From NCBI GenBank assembly GCA_001599975.1, contig BCIO01000003.1, forward strand, positions 434,001-498,000: DNA of 64,000 bases, written 5' to 3'. This document shows, in pieces, positions 23,934 to 34,199 of the stretch. A program made the translations under genes and the position numbers. Source of the stretch: Cystobasidiopsis lactophilus. Lineage: Eukaryota > Basidiomycota > Agaricostilbomycetes > Agaricostilbales > Chionosphaeraceae. The notes beneath the pieces were generated by a model. The model did not search any database. It was not told where the DNA came from and worked only from the letters and a program-made list of their open reading frames with translations. Every line of letters begins with the position of its first letter. Position 1 is the stretch's first letter.

Positions 23934-24990
23934 GGTTGGGTAAGAAGAAAAGGCGCCCTTGAAAAAATGTCCATATCATGCTCGCATGGGCCACAATGGG
24001 GTCTCCACAGGCCGCAGTGACGAAGCTTTTAAGGGCGAAAATCTGCCCCGAAAAATGATGACGATGGACGCCAAGTCCACATTTTTAACGTGGTTCGGGG
24101 CCAGAACCGCCGTTCAGGCTCAACCCCACAGTGCGCCGGCGACATATCAACTCGGCACGAGAGCAGGCCCCATGCGAGAGCCAGGAAACAGGGAGCGGGG
24201 ACTTTTGAATTGGGCAGGGCAAAAAGTTGAAGCCAGCGTGGTGAGAGCCGCATGGAAGCGAGACCGGCCAGCTGCTGTCTCCGAACCAGCTCCACGTTAG
24301 GAAGACTTGTGTAGACTCGACGGAAGGCAGCGAGCACGCAGAAAATCACGCTGGTGGTGGCGCATGGATGATGGATTTAGTGGTTGCCACCTCGATTTTC
24401 GAGCACTGGAGAAACAGCGACCCTCCCAGCCGTCCACAGACCGACCAGGCAGCATAACGCTTCTGAAGATAAGGCCAGACAAGCGGCGCCTAGCACTCGA
24501 GTTGGCCGTCTCGAAGAGAGCATGACCTCCGCGGTGTCTTCGCGGCCCACCATCTTCATCTGCTCCGCGACCTGGTGCGATGGCTTTGGCGCTCAACTCT
24601 CTTCAAAATCTGTCGGTCCATGAAATCGTTGAGATATATGGTTTGAATTGGTGCGGAGAATGACTCGGCGCCTCCTGCGTCAAACCGCCAGCGCATCCAG
24701 GCTCAAAGCGACACAATTCTCCCAGCTGTCGGACTTGTCAAAATCGCCTTGATGACAACGCGGAGCCCTACTTGCTCTGCTCTCATTGCAAAGGTCGTGA
24801 CGCTTCTTGCCATTGATTTGCTTGCCTCGACTGATGCACCTCGTCTTGCTCGAGGTTAGTCATGCGGTACTGCGTTCGTTGGTTTCTTTACCGTACGACA
24901 AACATTGTGGTAAAGGTTCCGACTCCAGGGCGCTCAGTGCCAGCGCCAGGATTGGAAGGCACAGTACGATTCCAAATCCTTCCTCGCCCT
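23934..24990. other. Intergenic region, no gene recognised
   Basis: About 1 kb. Short open frames on both strands lack family signals or plausible exon chains. It includes the promoter of the MFS gene at the left. Confidence 0.4.
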
Positions 24991-24997
24991 GAAGGTG

Positions 24998-25747
24998 CGT
25001 TTTGTCTAACCCTGCTTTACCTCAACATAGCAAGGAACGCTGCGCCTACTACGACGAACTACGTCGCCAAGTGGATGGCAGAGACCTCAAGGGCTACGCT
25101 GTCCTTCAAGTGGAGTCAAACCTGATCGACGAATTCTTCGAGCTTCATGGCCTCTTCCTTAGCATCATGGCGGCTGTATTCGCGCTCAATCACCCTGGTC
25201 CCGAATTGAACGAGGCACCCTCTGTTCAACAATTGCAGGCGCTCGTGGACGACTTGCGTCCAGCCCGTTCATCATCGGAATCACTCTGGCCTTGGCACAA
25301 TCGGCGGACTCGTTCTTAAAAGGCTCGCGGCGCTTGACGGGAGAGGCTCGAGGAGTTGGGCTGACTACAGTGCAAGAGCTGCGGAAAATGCCCCGCGCCA
25401 CTCGCATCATTCCTGTCCGCCACCTGACCGAAAACCACCCCAGCCACAGCGACGACGTTGTACGAATTGCCGTGCTGGTCAATGGGCAGACGCTGATCAC
25501 ATTTCGCTACCAAACCCTTTTGCAGTCCGACATCCGACTGATCGCGAGTCTCTTCAACAACAGCCCACTGTGGCGACTTCCGCTCGACATGCTCCTTTCC
25601 CAGCTCAGTCCCATCGCATGCAAGCTCTTCCAAGCCGCAAAGGCAGAGGAAGATGTCTCGAACCTTGAAGAGGCATGGTACACCGCCTTACGTTCTTGTC
25701 TGTTCGCATACAACCAGCGATTGCAGCAACGGAGACTCTTTTCGTAG
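24998..25747 (+). CDS. Hypothetical protein, unresolved exon structure
   Basis: Two protein-like stretches lie in different frames: one with CAYYDELRRQVDGRDLKGYAVL and FFELHGLFLSIMAAVFALNH, the other with TTVQELRKMPRATRIIPVRHL and FRYQTLLQSDIRLIASLFNN, ending QQRRLFS at 25747. A GT-AG intron of about 101 bases (25245..25345) would join them in phase, but the 5' exon could not be fixed because the frame entering the first stretch meets a stop. It may be a real multi-exon gene or a decaying one. I do not recognise the family; it is alpha-helical in character and lacks a signal peptide. Confidence 0.35.
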
Positions 25748-26037
25748 CGGGCGATCTCTCGGGCTGGGCATGGGAGGTGGACAGGACAATGCGATGCCTA
25801 CCGCTGATGGCAATTTCCTCTTCTGAGGGTGAGCGGCTCGTCACACTCTCGAAAGGCGTCCCTCATGCTCGCAACAGCTTTACCACGCCACCTTCTTCCC
25901 TCTGTACCTCTGTTTCGTGCGTTTTCACACGCCGGATCCTCTGTTTGCTCCCTTGTAGCTTGCAATCCGCCATCGCTTCGGTGGCACACTTCCTCAACCT
26001 CAACCAATTAGTTTAGCGTGTGGTGCATGCTTATTGG

Positions 26038-26490
26038 CTAGAGTCTTTCAAGTGCACTCAGCTCTTCACTAGTGCACTCCCGGTAGACGAAGCGCCTTGG
26101 TGGCAAATGCTGAAATAGACAATGCAAAACGAATCGAAGGATCGTGACGTGTTCTGCGACTGCGATCCTTCCTTCACGTTTGAGCGGTCGGTCCAGCTTA
26201 GATGGGGGGGTGGCAGAGGAGAATAGGGGGAAGGAGTGGAGCTGCTCTAAGCTCATATGAACGCTGCGCTGCCGCTGCATCGGACCAGACCTCAATGGTT
26301 GAGATGGCCGGAATGAAGTCTTGATACCTGTACAAAGACACACCCAAGCTACTGAGTTGAACACGAGCGCAGGGGAGAGGAAGGCCAACGCACCAGTCTG
26401 CATCCGGCCAAGCTCCAGCAGCCCCTGCAACTGCGCTTGCCACGCGTCGAGCCGCTCTCGATTTGCCACCATACGCTTGATCTCGCTCTT
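26038..26490 (-). CDS. Hypothetical coding segment
   Basis: A helical, charged stretch (RYVPKSEIKRMVANRERLDAW, then LQGLLELGRMQTG) is followed by a plausible intron (donor gtgcgt, acceptor ttgtacag) and a C-terminal part ending SEELSALERL at 26038. No upstream exon with a start was found and no family is recognised. It could be the tail of a small gene or chance. Confidence 0.22.
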   Translation of the reverse strand, partial: KSEIKRMVANRERLDAWQAQLQGLLELGRMQTGALAFLSPALVFNSVAWVCLCTGIKTSFRPSQPLRSGPMQRQRSVHMSLEQLHSFPLFSSATPPSKLDRPLKREGRIAVAEHVTILRFVLHCLFQHLPPRRFVYRECTSEELSALERL

Positions 26491-26569
26491 GGGTACGTAC
26501 CGCCAGAGACGCGTCCGCCCATCTTGGCGCCCTGTCGCCACAGGTTCAACTCGGACGAGCGTGTCCAAG

Positions 26570-27252
26570 CTTCAAACCTGGTCTGTCTTTCTCGGTCTGC
26601 CCTGTATACACAGCTGCCTTGTGGTTTGAATCTATGTGTCTGAGTAAAGCTGTTGACATGCCTCGGTCGTGCCTCCGAGCTGTGGCGTCTCCAATCGCAT
26701 CTGCCTGCGATTCTGGTTCGACGATGGGCTTGCTAATTTTGTCGTGTCCTTACTGGTCGTGCCGCCTGTTCACCATATCTTTGGCTTGTTCCATAGAGGT
26801 CACAGCATTCCAAGACCACGAAAGAGCTTTGCAGAAGGAAAACCTTGTAACGTTCAACGATCATGCAGATCCTGCCCTAGATCGCCAGCATTGGCCAATG
26901 GCCAACGTGAAGCTGGCTTTGATCGGATAGCTTGTGTTCTTAACCTCGTCCCGATCTTGTTTTGCCCGTGCCTCTCTACTCTCGCCTGATTCTTTTGGAA
27001 GGAAACCATTCACTGTGGTCGAATTCTGTAGTGAGCACTTTTGCTAGCGATTGCGCCCATCTGTAGCGACTGTGGTCTCATTTAACATCTGCAGGGCTCA
27101 CACCACGCGACTACTTATTCGTCCGGCTCCACAACACAACTAGCGCGTCGGCCTGTCCCTCATCCTCTTCTCCTCGACCATACCCATCCTTTCCTCGCCC
27201 AACACCACTCTTGCCCCTCGTACACTTTCGAGCATTCCGTACACCATCCGGC
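26570..27252. other. Intergenic region upstream of the membrane-protein gene
   Basis: About 680 bases with no convincing coding signal. The pyrimidine-rich stretch around 27120..27250 is typical of the 5' leader just before a fungal start codon. Confidence 0.4.
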
Positions 27253-29206
27253 ATGGCTTCGCCCTACCACGCTCCCGATATGCATCTTGGGCCACCCGGC
27301 CTACAGCCTCAGCCCTCGTACGACAGCCGCAAGGCGTCCTTCCAAAGCGGCAGCTCAGGCGCGCCCATCGCTCCTGTCAAATGGAGGAACCGAAACTGGG
27401 TGGATTTTGCTGTGATGGGTCTGGCGGTCAACTTGCTCGTCGCGTGGCTCGGCGCGGCCAGCTACCTCGTCAAGACCAACTACGTCGTCCCTCTGAACTT
27501 CTTTCAGAATGCTGGCCTCGGCGACAACTACAACGGTCTCATCAGCAACGCGGCTTCTATCGTGGGAGCAGTGATCACCATTGGAGCTGCCCAAGGCGTG
27601 CGGCACATCATCCGCGTGCGGGCTTTGTCCCCCGAAGGCCTGCCACTCCAACAGTTCTCCCAGCTCAGCAATTTGGCAGGGTTCAACAAACCCTCCTTCA
27701 CCCTGTCGTTCACGACCCTACTCGTCTTCGTCATTTTCGTCTGCAACAACCAGTTCTCTTCGGCCACCCAGTACGCGTTCGGCGCCAACCCAGTGAACTA
27801 CAACATGAGTACTTCGACTCCCATCTCTCGTCTTACCGACAACCTTGCTGTAGTGAACCAGCTCATGTCGTTTGGATTGGCTACCTCGGCTGGGCCTGGC
27901 GAGTCTGTCTTTTTAACCCTCGTCTAACGGCTAACAATTTAAATCTACAGGTGATCTTGTTAATGCAGCGTCGGGCGCGTTCAACGCCTTTTATCCGGAC
28001 GAAAACGGCATTGTCGGCCTTCAAGTCGGCGGTACAGAACAACTCGCTTCTGCGGCCAGCGACCTCCCTCTCTTCGCGTTTACATATCACTTTGGTCGGA
28101 TCGTGAATGCGACTAGTGGACTGAAGCCTCGATACCAGCTTTCCAAGCGCGATTTGTCGCTGTTGACTGGCAGCACTGGATCGACCAACCGGGCCTACGC
28201 CTTTGCTGAAGGCATGCTTGCCAGTACCACCTGCAACAGTATCACCATCCAAGCCCAAAGCCAGCCCAGCTCTGCAAACCCGAACCTTCTGAAGGTTACC
28301 CTCCCTCTGCCCTGCCAAACCATCATTTCAGAATACACCGCTGCCGCCGACGACATCGTCGACGCCTACGCTTGCTCTGATCAACCCATTGTCTACCTGT
28401 GGCATGTCGAACCGTCCATCAACTCCCTTGGTCCGGTTCTTGAATGCACGGTGGCCACTTCCTCCGCAATCTACCCCATCTTCTTTGACGCTTCAGTTCG
28501 CTCCGTCGTGGTCAACGGCTCAGCCATCGACTCTCTTCAGCACCCGCAGGACTTCACCACTTCTGTTGTGTCCTCGCTTGGCGCTGCATTTTGGAACGCC
28601 TTTGGCTACGAAGGCAGCGTCGACTTGACCAACGAATTTGGCTTGGCGGCTTCGAACAACATTTCATTCTCTCAATTCGCCCCTTTTGCCGTCCAGGTGG
28701 TCACACAGATCTTCCTGACCCAACTCAGCGACGTTCTGCAGGCTCAAGCGCTTCTCACCATTCCCTCAACGGGAACCTTACTCAGCCAAGACTGGGACAC
28801 CCAATACATGGTCAGTCTCCAGTCTGAACCGCCATACATTCGAGCTGAGATTATTATGAGTTGACAGACGCAAGTTCTGAAAATTCACTTGTCCGGCTGG
28901 CAGCTCGTCTACATGGCTCTACCCGCGGTGCTTTTGGTCTTCATCCTTTACTTAATGCTTCACCGTTTGCTCCATCCTCGGTCTGGCAGCGTCGACCTGG
29001 CGGACCCTCTGCAAGTGGGCCTGATCGCGCTGGCTTCGCCAGAAGATGCTCGCTGGCATGGTGCGGCCGCAGGAAGTTTCCAAGACACGCAAAGACTGAA
29101 GCAGGCGACGCTGCACTACGGTGTGGACACTGTCACGGGCAGGCTGGTGATGCGAGGTGGACAGGACAACTTGATGCCGCCGGTGGATGGCATGTCGTAC
29201 TTCTGA
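27253..29206 (+). CDS. Large-ectodomain membrane protein, conserved fungal hypothetical
   Basis: Predicted multi-pass surface or secretory-pathway protein with no assigned role. Start ATG 27253. Membrane segments: FAVMGLAVNLLVAWLGAASY, ISNAASIVGAVITIGAAQGV and FTTLLVFVIFVCNN near the N-terminus, a ~300-residue exoplasmic domain with N-glycosylation sites (NMS, NAT, NIS), then a C-terminal helix LVYMALPAVLLVFILYLMLH and a cytosolic tail ending DGMSYF. This plan is seen in a widespread family of uncharacterised fungal proteins. Introns: 27899..27950, a GC-AG intron, and 28811..28867. The exons join in phase (PG|DLVNAASG and DTQYM|TQVLKIH). An 18-base near copy of the stop-codon region recurs about 125 bases downstream. 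Confidence 0.72.
27899..27950 (+). other. GC-AG intron
   Basis: The only phase-consistent junction uses donor CTG|GCGAGT and acceptor TCTACAG, with a branch-like ctaac in between. A GT donor two bases on would create an immediate stop. Confidence 0.65.
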
Positions 29207-29861
29207 GGTTGGTGTTCTTGTCCCACTTTCAAGACTCGATGCTCACGCTCTCAGAAGCTTCGTGATCTTTCATATCGGTGTGGCCCCGGCCGCCCTTCGA
29301 TGCCTCAATTTGTCGGCATGTCGTGCTTCTGAGGTGAGCGCCCTTGCACTCTCCAGCTACACCTGACTGACCTGACGCTTTCGCTCTCGAACAGCTTTCG
29401 CTCTTCTGGTCCTGTATCACATCTCTTTCAACCCTTCCTTTCAGAGCCCAGCTTGACTACTTTTGCCACCGCTCCTTTCCTCCGTTTCTTCAAATCTTTT
29501 TGCCACCGCTCATGTTCTGAACTTTCGTTGTACTTTTGTCATCCATAAGGGTTTTGTCTGCTTAATCTTGTACACCACTCCTCCAGTCGAACAGAGCGAT
29601 CCCCAGCGAGCGCCACCGCCAACCCGCTCCTTGAACTCGAGCGTGTTTCAGCCTCCAGACGTCTCTGCGATCAGAGCCCAGGGCTGCAGAAATCACGAAG
29701 CATCCACAAGCAATCTCAAAGCGATCAAAAGGCGAAAACCAGCACCTCCAAAATCGTCGTCCCTCTCCGACCTGAATTCGCCCCAAGGTCATCTTGGACC
29801 CGCCATTCTCCCCCCAAACTTATTTGCTTAGAATCGAACTCTTAAGAGTTGTGTAGTCAAC

Positions 29862-31625
29862 ATGTCGAACGGCGTGTCGAATGCGGGCGCCAACAACAAG
29901 GGTGAGCAGCGCCAAGTGAGGCAAGGGAGGATGTTGATTCGAAGCAATGGAAACAGTGTCTGTCATTCTCGGCTCGCAGTGGGGCGATGAGGTGCGTCCT
30001 TGTTACTTTTAGCTGCTCATTTATAGTAGCTTATGTACTGGTGGTCTGCTCAGGGCAAAGGGTTCGTCGCTGCCTGCCTCCCCCTAGTCATGCACACAAA
30101 TTTTGACTTGTCTGGGTGCCGCTACGAACAGCAAGCTGGCCGACATCCTCGCTGGCTCGACGGACATCTGCGCTCGCTGTGCCGGTGGCGCCAACGCGGG
30201 CCACACGATCGTCGTCGACCTGCAGACGGGCAAGGGCAAGCAGAAATTTGACTTCCACTTGATCCCCTCCGGTTCGTCCCACGCCTCCCCTGTCATGATT
30301 GCCACCCGTGTGCTCATGTTTGAGGCTCGTACGATCAGGCATGATCAACCCAGCCTGCGCCGGCTTCATCGGTTCGGGCGTGGTCGTCCACCTCCCCTCG
30401 CTCTTCTCGGAACTCGACACGCTCGAGTCCAAGGGCCTGGAGTGCACCGACCGCCTGTTCGTCTCGGACCGCGCCCACCTCGTGTTCGACTTCCACCAGG
30501 TCGTCGACGGCCTCAAGGAGATCGAGCTCGGCGGCTCGTCCATCGGCACCACCAAAAAGGGCATCGGCCCGGCCTACTCCTCCAAGGCCTCCCGCTCCGG
30601 CCTCAGGGTGCACCATTTGTACGACTTCCCGGTGTTCGAGGCCAAGTTCAGGAAGCTGGTCGAAGGGCGCTTTAAGAGATATGGCCACTTCGAGTATGAC
30701 ACCGACAAGGAGATTGAGCGCTACCGGGTATGCGTCCTCCCCGCCCTTGACTTCTGCTCTTGTCTGAAGTTTTTTTTTGTGCTTGGACGCAACAGGAACT
30801 GGCCAAGCGACTCCGGCCGCACATGGTCGACGGCGTGCTCTACCTGCACCAAGCCATCCAAGCCAACAAGCGCATCTTGGTCGAAGGCGCCAACGCGCTC
30901 ATGCTCGACTTGGACTTTGGCACCTACCCCTACGTCACCTCCTCCAACACCACCATCGGCGGCGTCTGCACCGGCCTCGGCCTGCCCGCGTCCAGGATTG
31001 GCGAGGTCATTGGAGTCGTCAAAGCTTACACCACCCGCGTTGGGGCTGGGCCCTTCCCTACTGAACTCACGGATGTGCGTTGTGCCCCTACCTTCTAGTC
31101 ATTTACACTTCTGACTGATGTAAGCGGGACACTTGCACAGTCAATCGGGGTGCACTTACAAGAAGTCGGCGCCGAATGGGGCGTCACCACCGGCCGGCGT
31201 CGGCGGTGCGGGTGGCTCGACCTGGTCGTCTTGCAGCACTCGACCTTGATCAACGGGTACACCTCTTTCAACCTGACCAAGCTCGACATCCTCGACGCCC
31301 TGCCCACCTTGAAAGTCGGCGTGGCGTACTTGGTGGACGGGAAAGAGATCCAAGGCTTCCCGGCGGACTTGGAGGTCGTAGGGAAGGTGGAGGTCAAGTA
31401 CGAGACGCTGCCCGGGTGGGAGGAGTCGATCGCGGAGTGCCGGACGTGGGACGCCTTGCCGGCGAACGCGAGGAAGTACGTCGAGTTCATCGAAAGCTTC
31501 ACGGGCGTCAAGGTGCAGTACATCGGAGTCGGGCCGTCTAGGGATGCCAGTGCGTGATTTCCCCTTTTGCTATCTGCCTTGGATGCTGATTCGAGGAGCT
31601 TTTGCGTACAGTGATCACTCGCTAA
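29862..31625 (+). CDS. ADE12: Adenylosuccinate synthetase
   Basis: Catalyses IMP + aspartate + GTP to adenylosuccinate, the first committed step to AMP; cytosolic homodimer. Seen in order: [21 protein letters not shown] (catalytic Asp and GTP loop, rebuilt only with the 8-base exon 30054..30061), [61 protein letters not shown] followed by TSSN, and GPFPTEL. Then comes [15 protein letters not shown], and the end GPSRDAMITR, obtained with a final coding exon of 14 bases. All active-site signatures are present and the length is normal for the family. The start ATG at 29862 gives a short N-terminal extension ([13 protein letters not shown]). Confidence 0.95.
30054..30061 (+). other. ADE12: 8-base internal microexon of ADE12
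   Basis: GGCAAAGG lies between acceptor ctgctcag and donor gttcgt. It supplies Gly-Lys-Gly of the invariant GDEGKGKL loop; skipping it destroys the loop and shifts the frame. Confidence 0.88.
31612..31625 (+). other. ADE12: 14-base terminal coding exon of ADE12
   Basis: After an intron at 31550..31611 (donor gtgcgt, acceptor gtacag) the bases TGATCACTCGCTAA complete GPSRDA-M-I-T-R-stop, the conserved C-terminus. Reading through instead gives an unusual ASA end. Confidence 0.85.
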
Positions 31626-32383
31626 ACCAACGCTCATTTACAAATCAAAAACAACCCAAAAAGAAGGTCCCTCTATTGTTCTGTGCTTCCTCGCTCTCGC
31701 TGCATTGTAGACGTGTCTCTCTCTCTCTCTGGGTGGTCGATAAAATATGGAATCTCTTGATAAAAGCTCAGCGAGCATGCTTTAGGTTCTATACCTTCCA
31801 GACAGCCAATGAAGGCGTAGAGGAGATGAAGCGGCAAGAAAGCGAGAGACGGTGTTCCTGAGTGCCAGGGCAGGCGTGATAAGGTTTTTGGGTGGCAAAT
31901 TTGCCAGGCGAAGGTGGCGTTGGAGTGGACGAACTGGCGTCGAACAGCTTTCAATGCCCCTTCAGTTCATTCACGGAATGATTTGAGAGGCCACAGTCCA
32001 CTCCAAAGCCCGTCCAGTGAGGGTGACCACCGGCAGAGCGTTCGTGCGGTCATTCTCAAGCCCAGGCCCGCTGAGTGCCTCTCTTCCTGTTTCGTCCGTC
32101 TCTGCACTTATCAGCTGGCAAGCCTGCATCCTGAGCAACACCTCTGGACCTTCTCAAGACGCAGCGTAGCCCATCCTCGCGCAAAGCTCCTTAGCGGCTG
32201 CTTCAACGCTCCTAATCACTTGAAGAAACGCTTTTGCCGCGGCCGTCTTTCGGGCCTTTGCTTCTTTGCTTGTGCTTTTTCTCGCATCGTTTGAAGTGGC
32301 ACAATAGGTATGCGCACGCCTCGCAAGGGTGAGAAGTCAGGCTGAGAGTGAAGGGCACAGAGAAGAGAAGGGATCATATCATC
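31626..32383. other. Intergenic region between ADE12 and F-box-like gene A
   Basis: About 760 bases without coding signal. It contains a GGTGGCAAA element at 31891..31899 inside a near-palindrome (tggcaaatttgcca) and a short CT repeat at 31710..31729. Confidence 0.5.
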
Positions 32384-33106
32384 ATGCTGCTCACCGACCT
32401 GCCCTTCGAGATCCTGCTGAAAGTTGGCACCTACTTGGAAGGTGGCGCCGTCATCTCCCAGTACTTTGATGGCACATCCATCCACTGCGGACAGATCCAG
32501 CAGGCGGCCGATGTGGCGGCGGCCCGCACCTCCCAAAGGCTCTACGACGCGTTCATGCCCTGCCTCTGGCGCTCCATCACCATCCGCTTTCGATGTGCAT
32601 ACGACCACGACGATCAATGCCGACACCGACCTCAATGCGATTGCCCCGGCGGTGTCTTGCCCTGGCTCCTGGCTCAGCTCGAGCGGCCTTTGCAGCATGT
32701 CCGCCGCATCCAGTTCGTCCTGTACGAAGAAGAACTCCGGCACTACTCGACCGACTTTGTGTCCAAGTTTCACGAGATCCTCGCCTTCCCGGCCGTCGCC
32801 GCCCACCGCACCTCGCTCGAGCTGAAGATCCGGCTGGTCCAAGGGTTAGGCGGGAGTCTGAAGAGCTTGCTACCGGAAGATGGGAGGTGGGCAGAGAGGG
32901 TCACAGAGCTCGACCTCAGCTTCTTCAAGACCATCGCCGAGCCGATTTGCTTGGACCCGTTCCCCCGGTTAAAGGCGGTCACGGTCTGGGGCAACCTGTT
33001 CTCTCTGGTCATTGGAGATCACACCTACGAAGGCGGAGACTGGACCAAGGTGTTGTGGAGCGTGCAAGAGGGGCGGCTGGTCGAGGTTTCTCGGAGGCCG
33101 GCATGA
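32384..33106 (+). CDS. F-box-like protein A (lineage-specific family)
   Basis: Intronless 240-residue protein opening MLLTDLPFEILLKVGTYL, which fits the first helix of an F-box (LPxEIL..I..YL); F-box proteins are substrate adaptors of SCF ubiquitin ligases. The short conserved segment AARTSQRLYDAFMPCLWRSI follows, like the second F-box helix of many fungal F-box proteins. The rest has repeating pattern (LERPLQHVRRIQFVLYEEEL, VTELDLSFF, PFPRLKAVTVW) that may form a few leucine-rich turns. It ends WSVQEGRLVEVSRRPA. Two paralogs lie at 36161 and 37203 on the same strand. SKP1 binding is an inference from the N-terminus only. Confidence 0.7.
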   Translation: MLLTDLPFEILLKVGTYLEGGAVISQYFDGTSIHCGQIQQAADVAAARTSQRLYDAFMPCLWRSITIRFRCAYDHDDQCRHRPQCDCPGGVLPWLLAQLERPLQHVRRIQFVLYEEELRHYSTDFVSKFHEILAFPAVAAHRTSLELKIRLVQGLGGSLKSLLPEDGRWAERVTELDLSFFKTIAEPICLDPFPRLKAVTVWGNLFSLVIGDHTYEGGDWTKVLWSVQEGRLVEVSRRPA

Positions 33107-34199
33107 TATTCGGCGTGCGTCGGTTTCGTTTTGGCCTTCTTGCTTCTGATCTTCTTCCATCCAAAGTGTTGATCTTTGATGCGAGTGGGCTGCCTTGCGG
33201 TCGATGCCGGTTTTGAGTCGGCGAACTCTCAGAGCTCTCAGATTGGATTGATGGACTAGAGCTGAGAGGGTGGTCGATCTGTCTAGCAGAGCCGTAGGGC
33301 TACTAGTCTGAGCGTGTCCCGCTCTTCATCTCTTGCAGATATAGCAATGAAATCACTCGGTGGCAATCCTCACCGAAGGCATTTCTCCGGCGACGACATC
33401 CTCGGCGAGTCGGCCCCCTGCTGCCGAGAATAAGTAATCTTTCGTTTGCAATGCACGAAGATCGCGTCAGACTGCCCACAGCATGTCCCAGAGGTGCATT
33501 TGATGAGCGAATCCAAGAGCGGCTGTCGTTTCCGTCGTAGACCCATCAAGCCTGGACCGTCTGTGGCCGCATTCCCACTTGCCTCAGCCTTTGCCGCGTA
33601 TCCTTTGCGTGAGCATGCCCTTGGCTTGGCGGCCGGGGGGACTGGTATGTCTGGGCAATCGCACGGGGGCCGATCAGTGGACAAAAGCAGGCCTGTAACT
33701 CGCCTCGCTCCCTTCTGCTTACTATTGCTGCTTCTCTTCTCCTGTCCGCATCAGCCAACCTTCGCCCAGAGGGGTATTCAGACAGCACCTTTGGCTTGAT
33801 CTAAGGATCCCCGTACATGGCTTTGCAAGAGGCTTGGTCTCGAAATGGCATCTGGCTTGTCCGAAATCTTTATTCTATGTTGTGCCGGAGCCTTGTTTCA
33901 GCAGCTCTGCTGCCGTTGCTTCTGCCTCCGCTTCTTCTGCAAGAGCTGGAAGTGTCTGCCCTACGACCTGTTCACTCCCAGATTTCAAATTTCGAAGGTG
34001 TCTTCACCCGCGGAGAGGATGGTCGCCCTCGCTCAGTTTCATCATGTCCGCGGCCGTGGTGGCCGCGGCATCGTTCCTGTGTCGCAACCCGGCCGCGGAC
34101 GCAACCTTCTCTTGAGCCGCCGACGTTGCGCAATCATATTGCTCGGCAGCTTGCTGAAGTCGCCCAAGCCTTCAACACCAGCAGCTCTTGATTCCGAAG
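33107..34199. other. Intergenic region, no gene recognised
   Basis: About 1.1 kb. An ATG-initiated open frame at 33845..34231 is Cys/Arg-rich with no family signal and looks like chance. The rest is non-coding as far as I can see. Confidence 0.4.
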
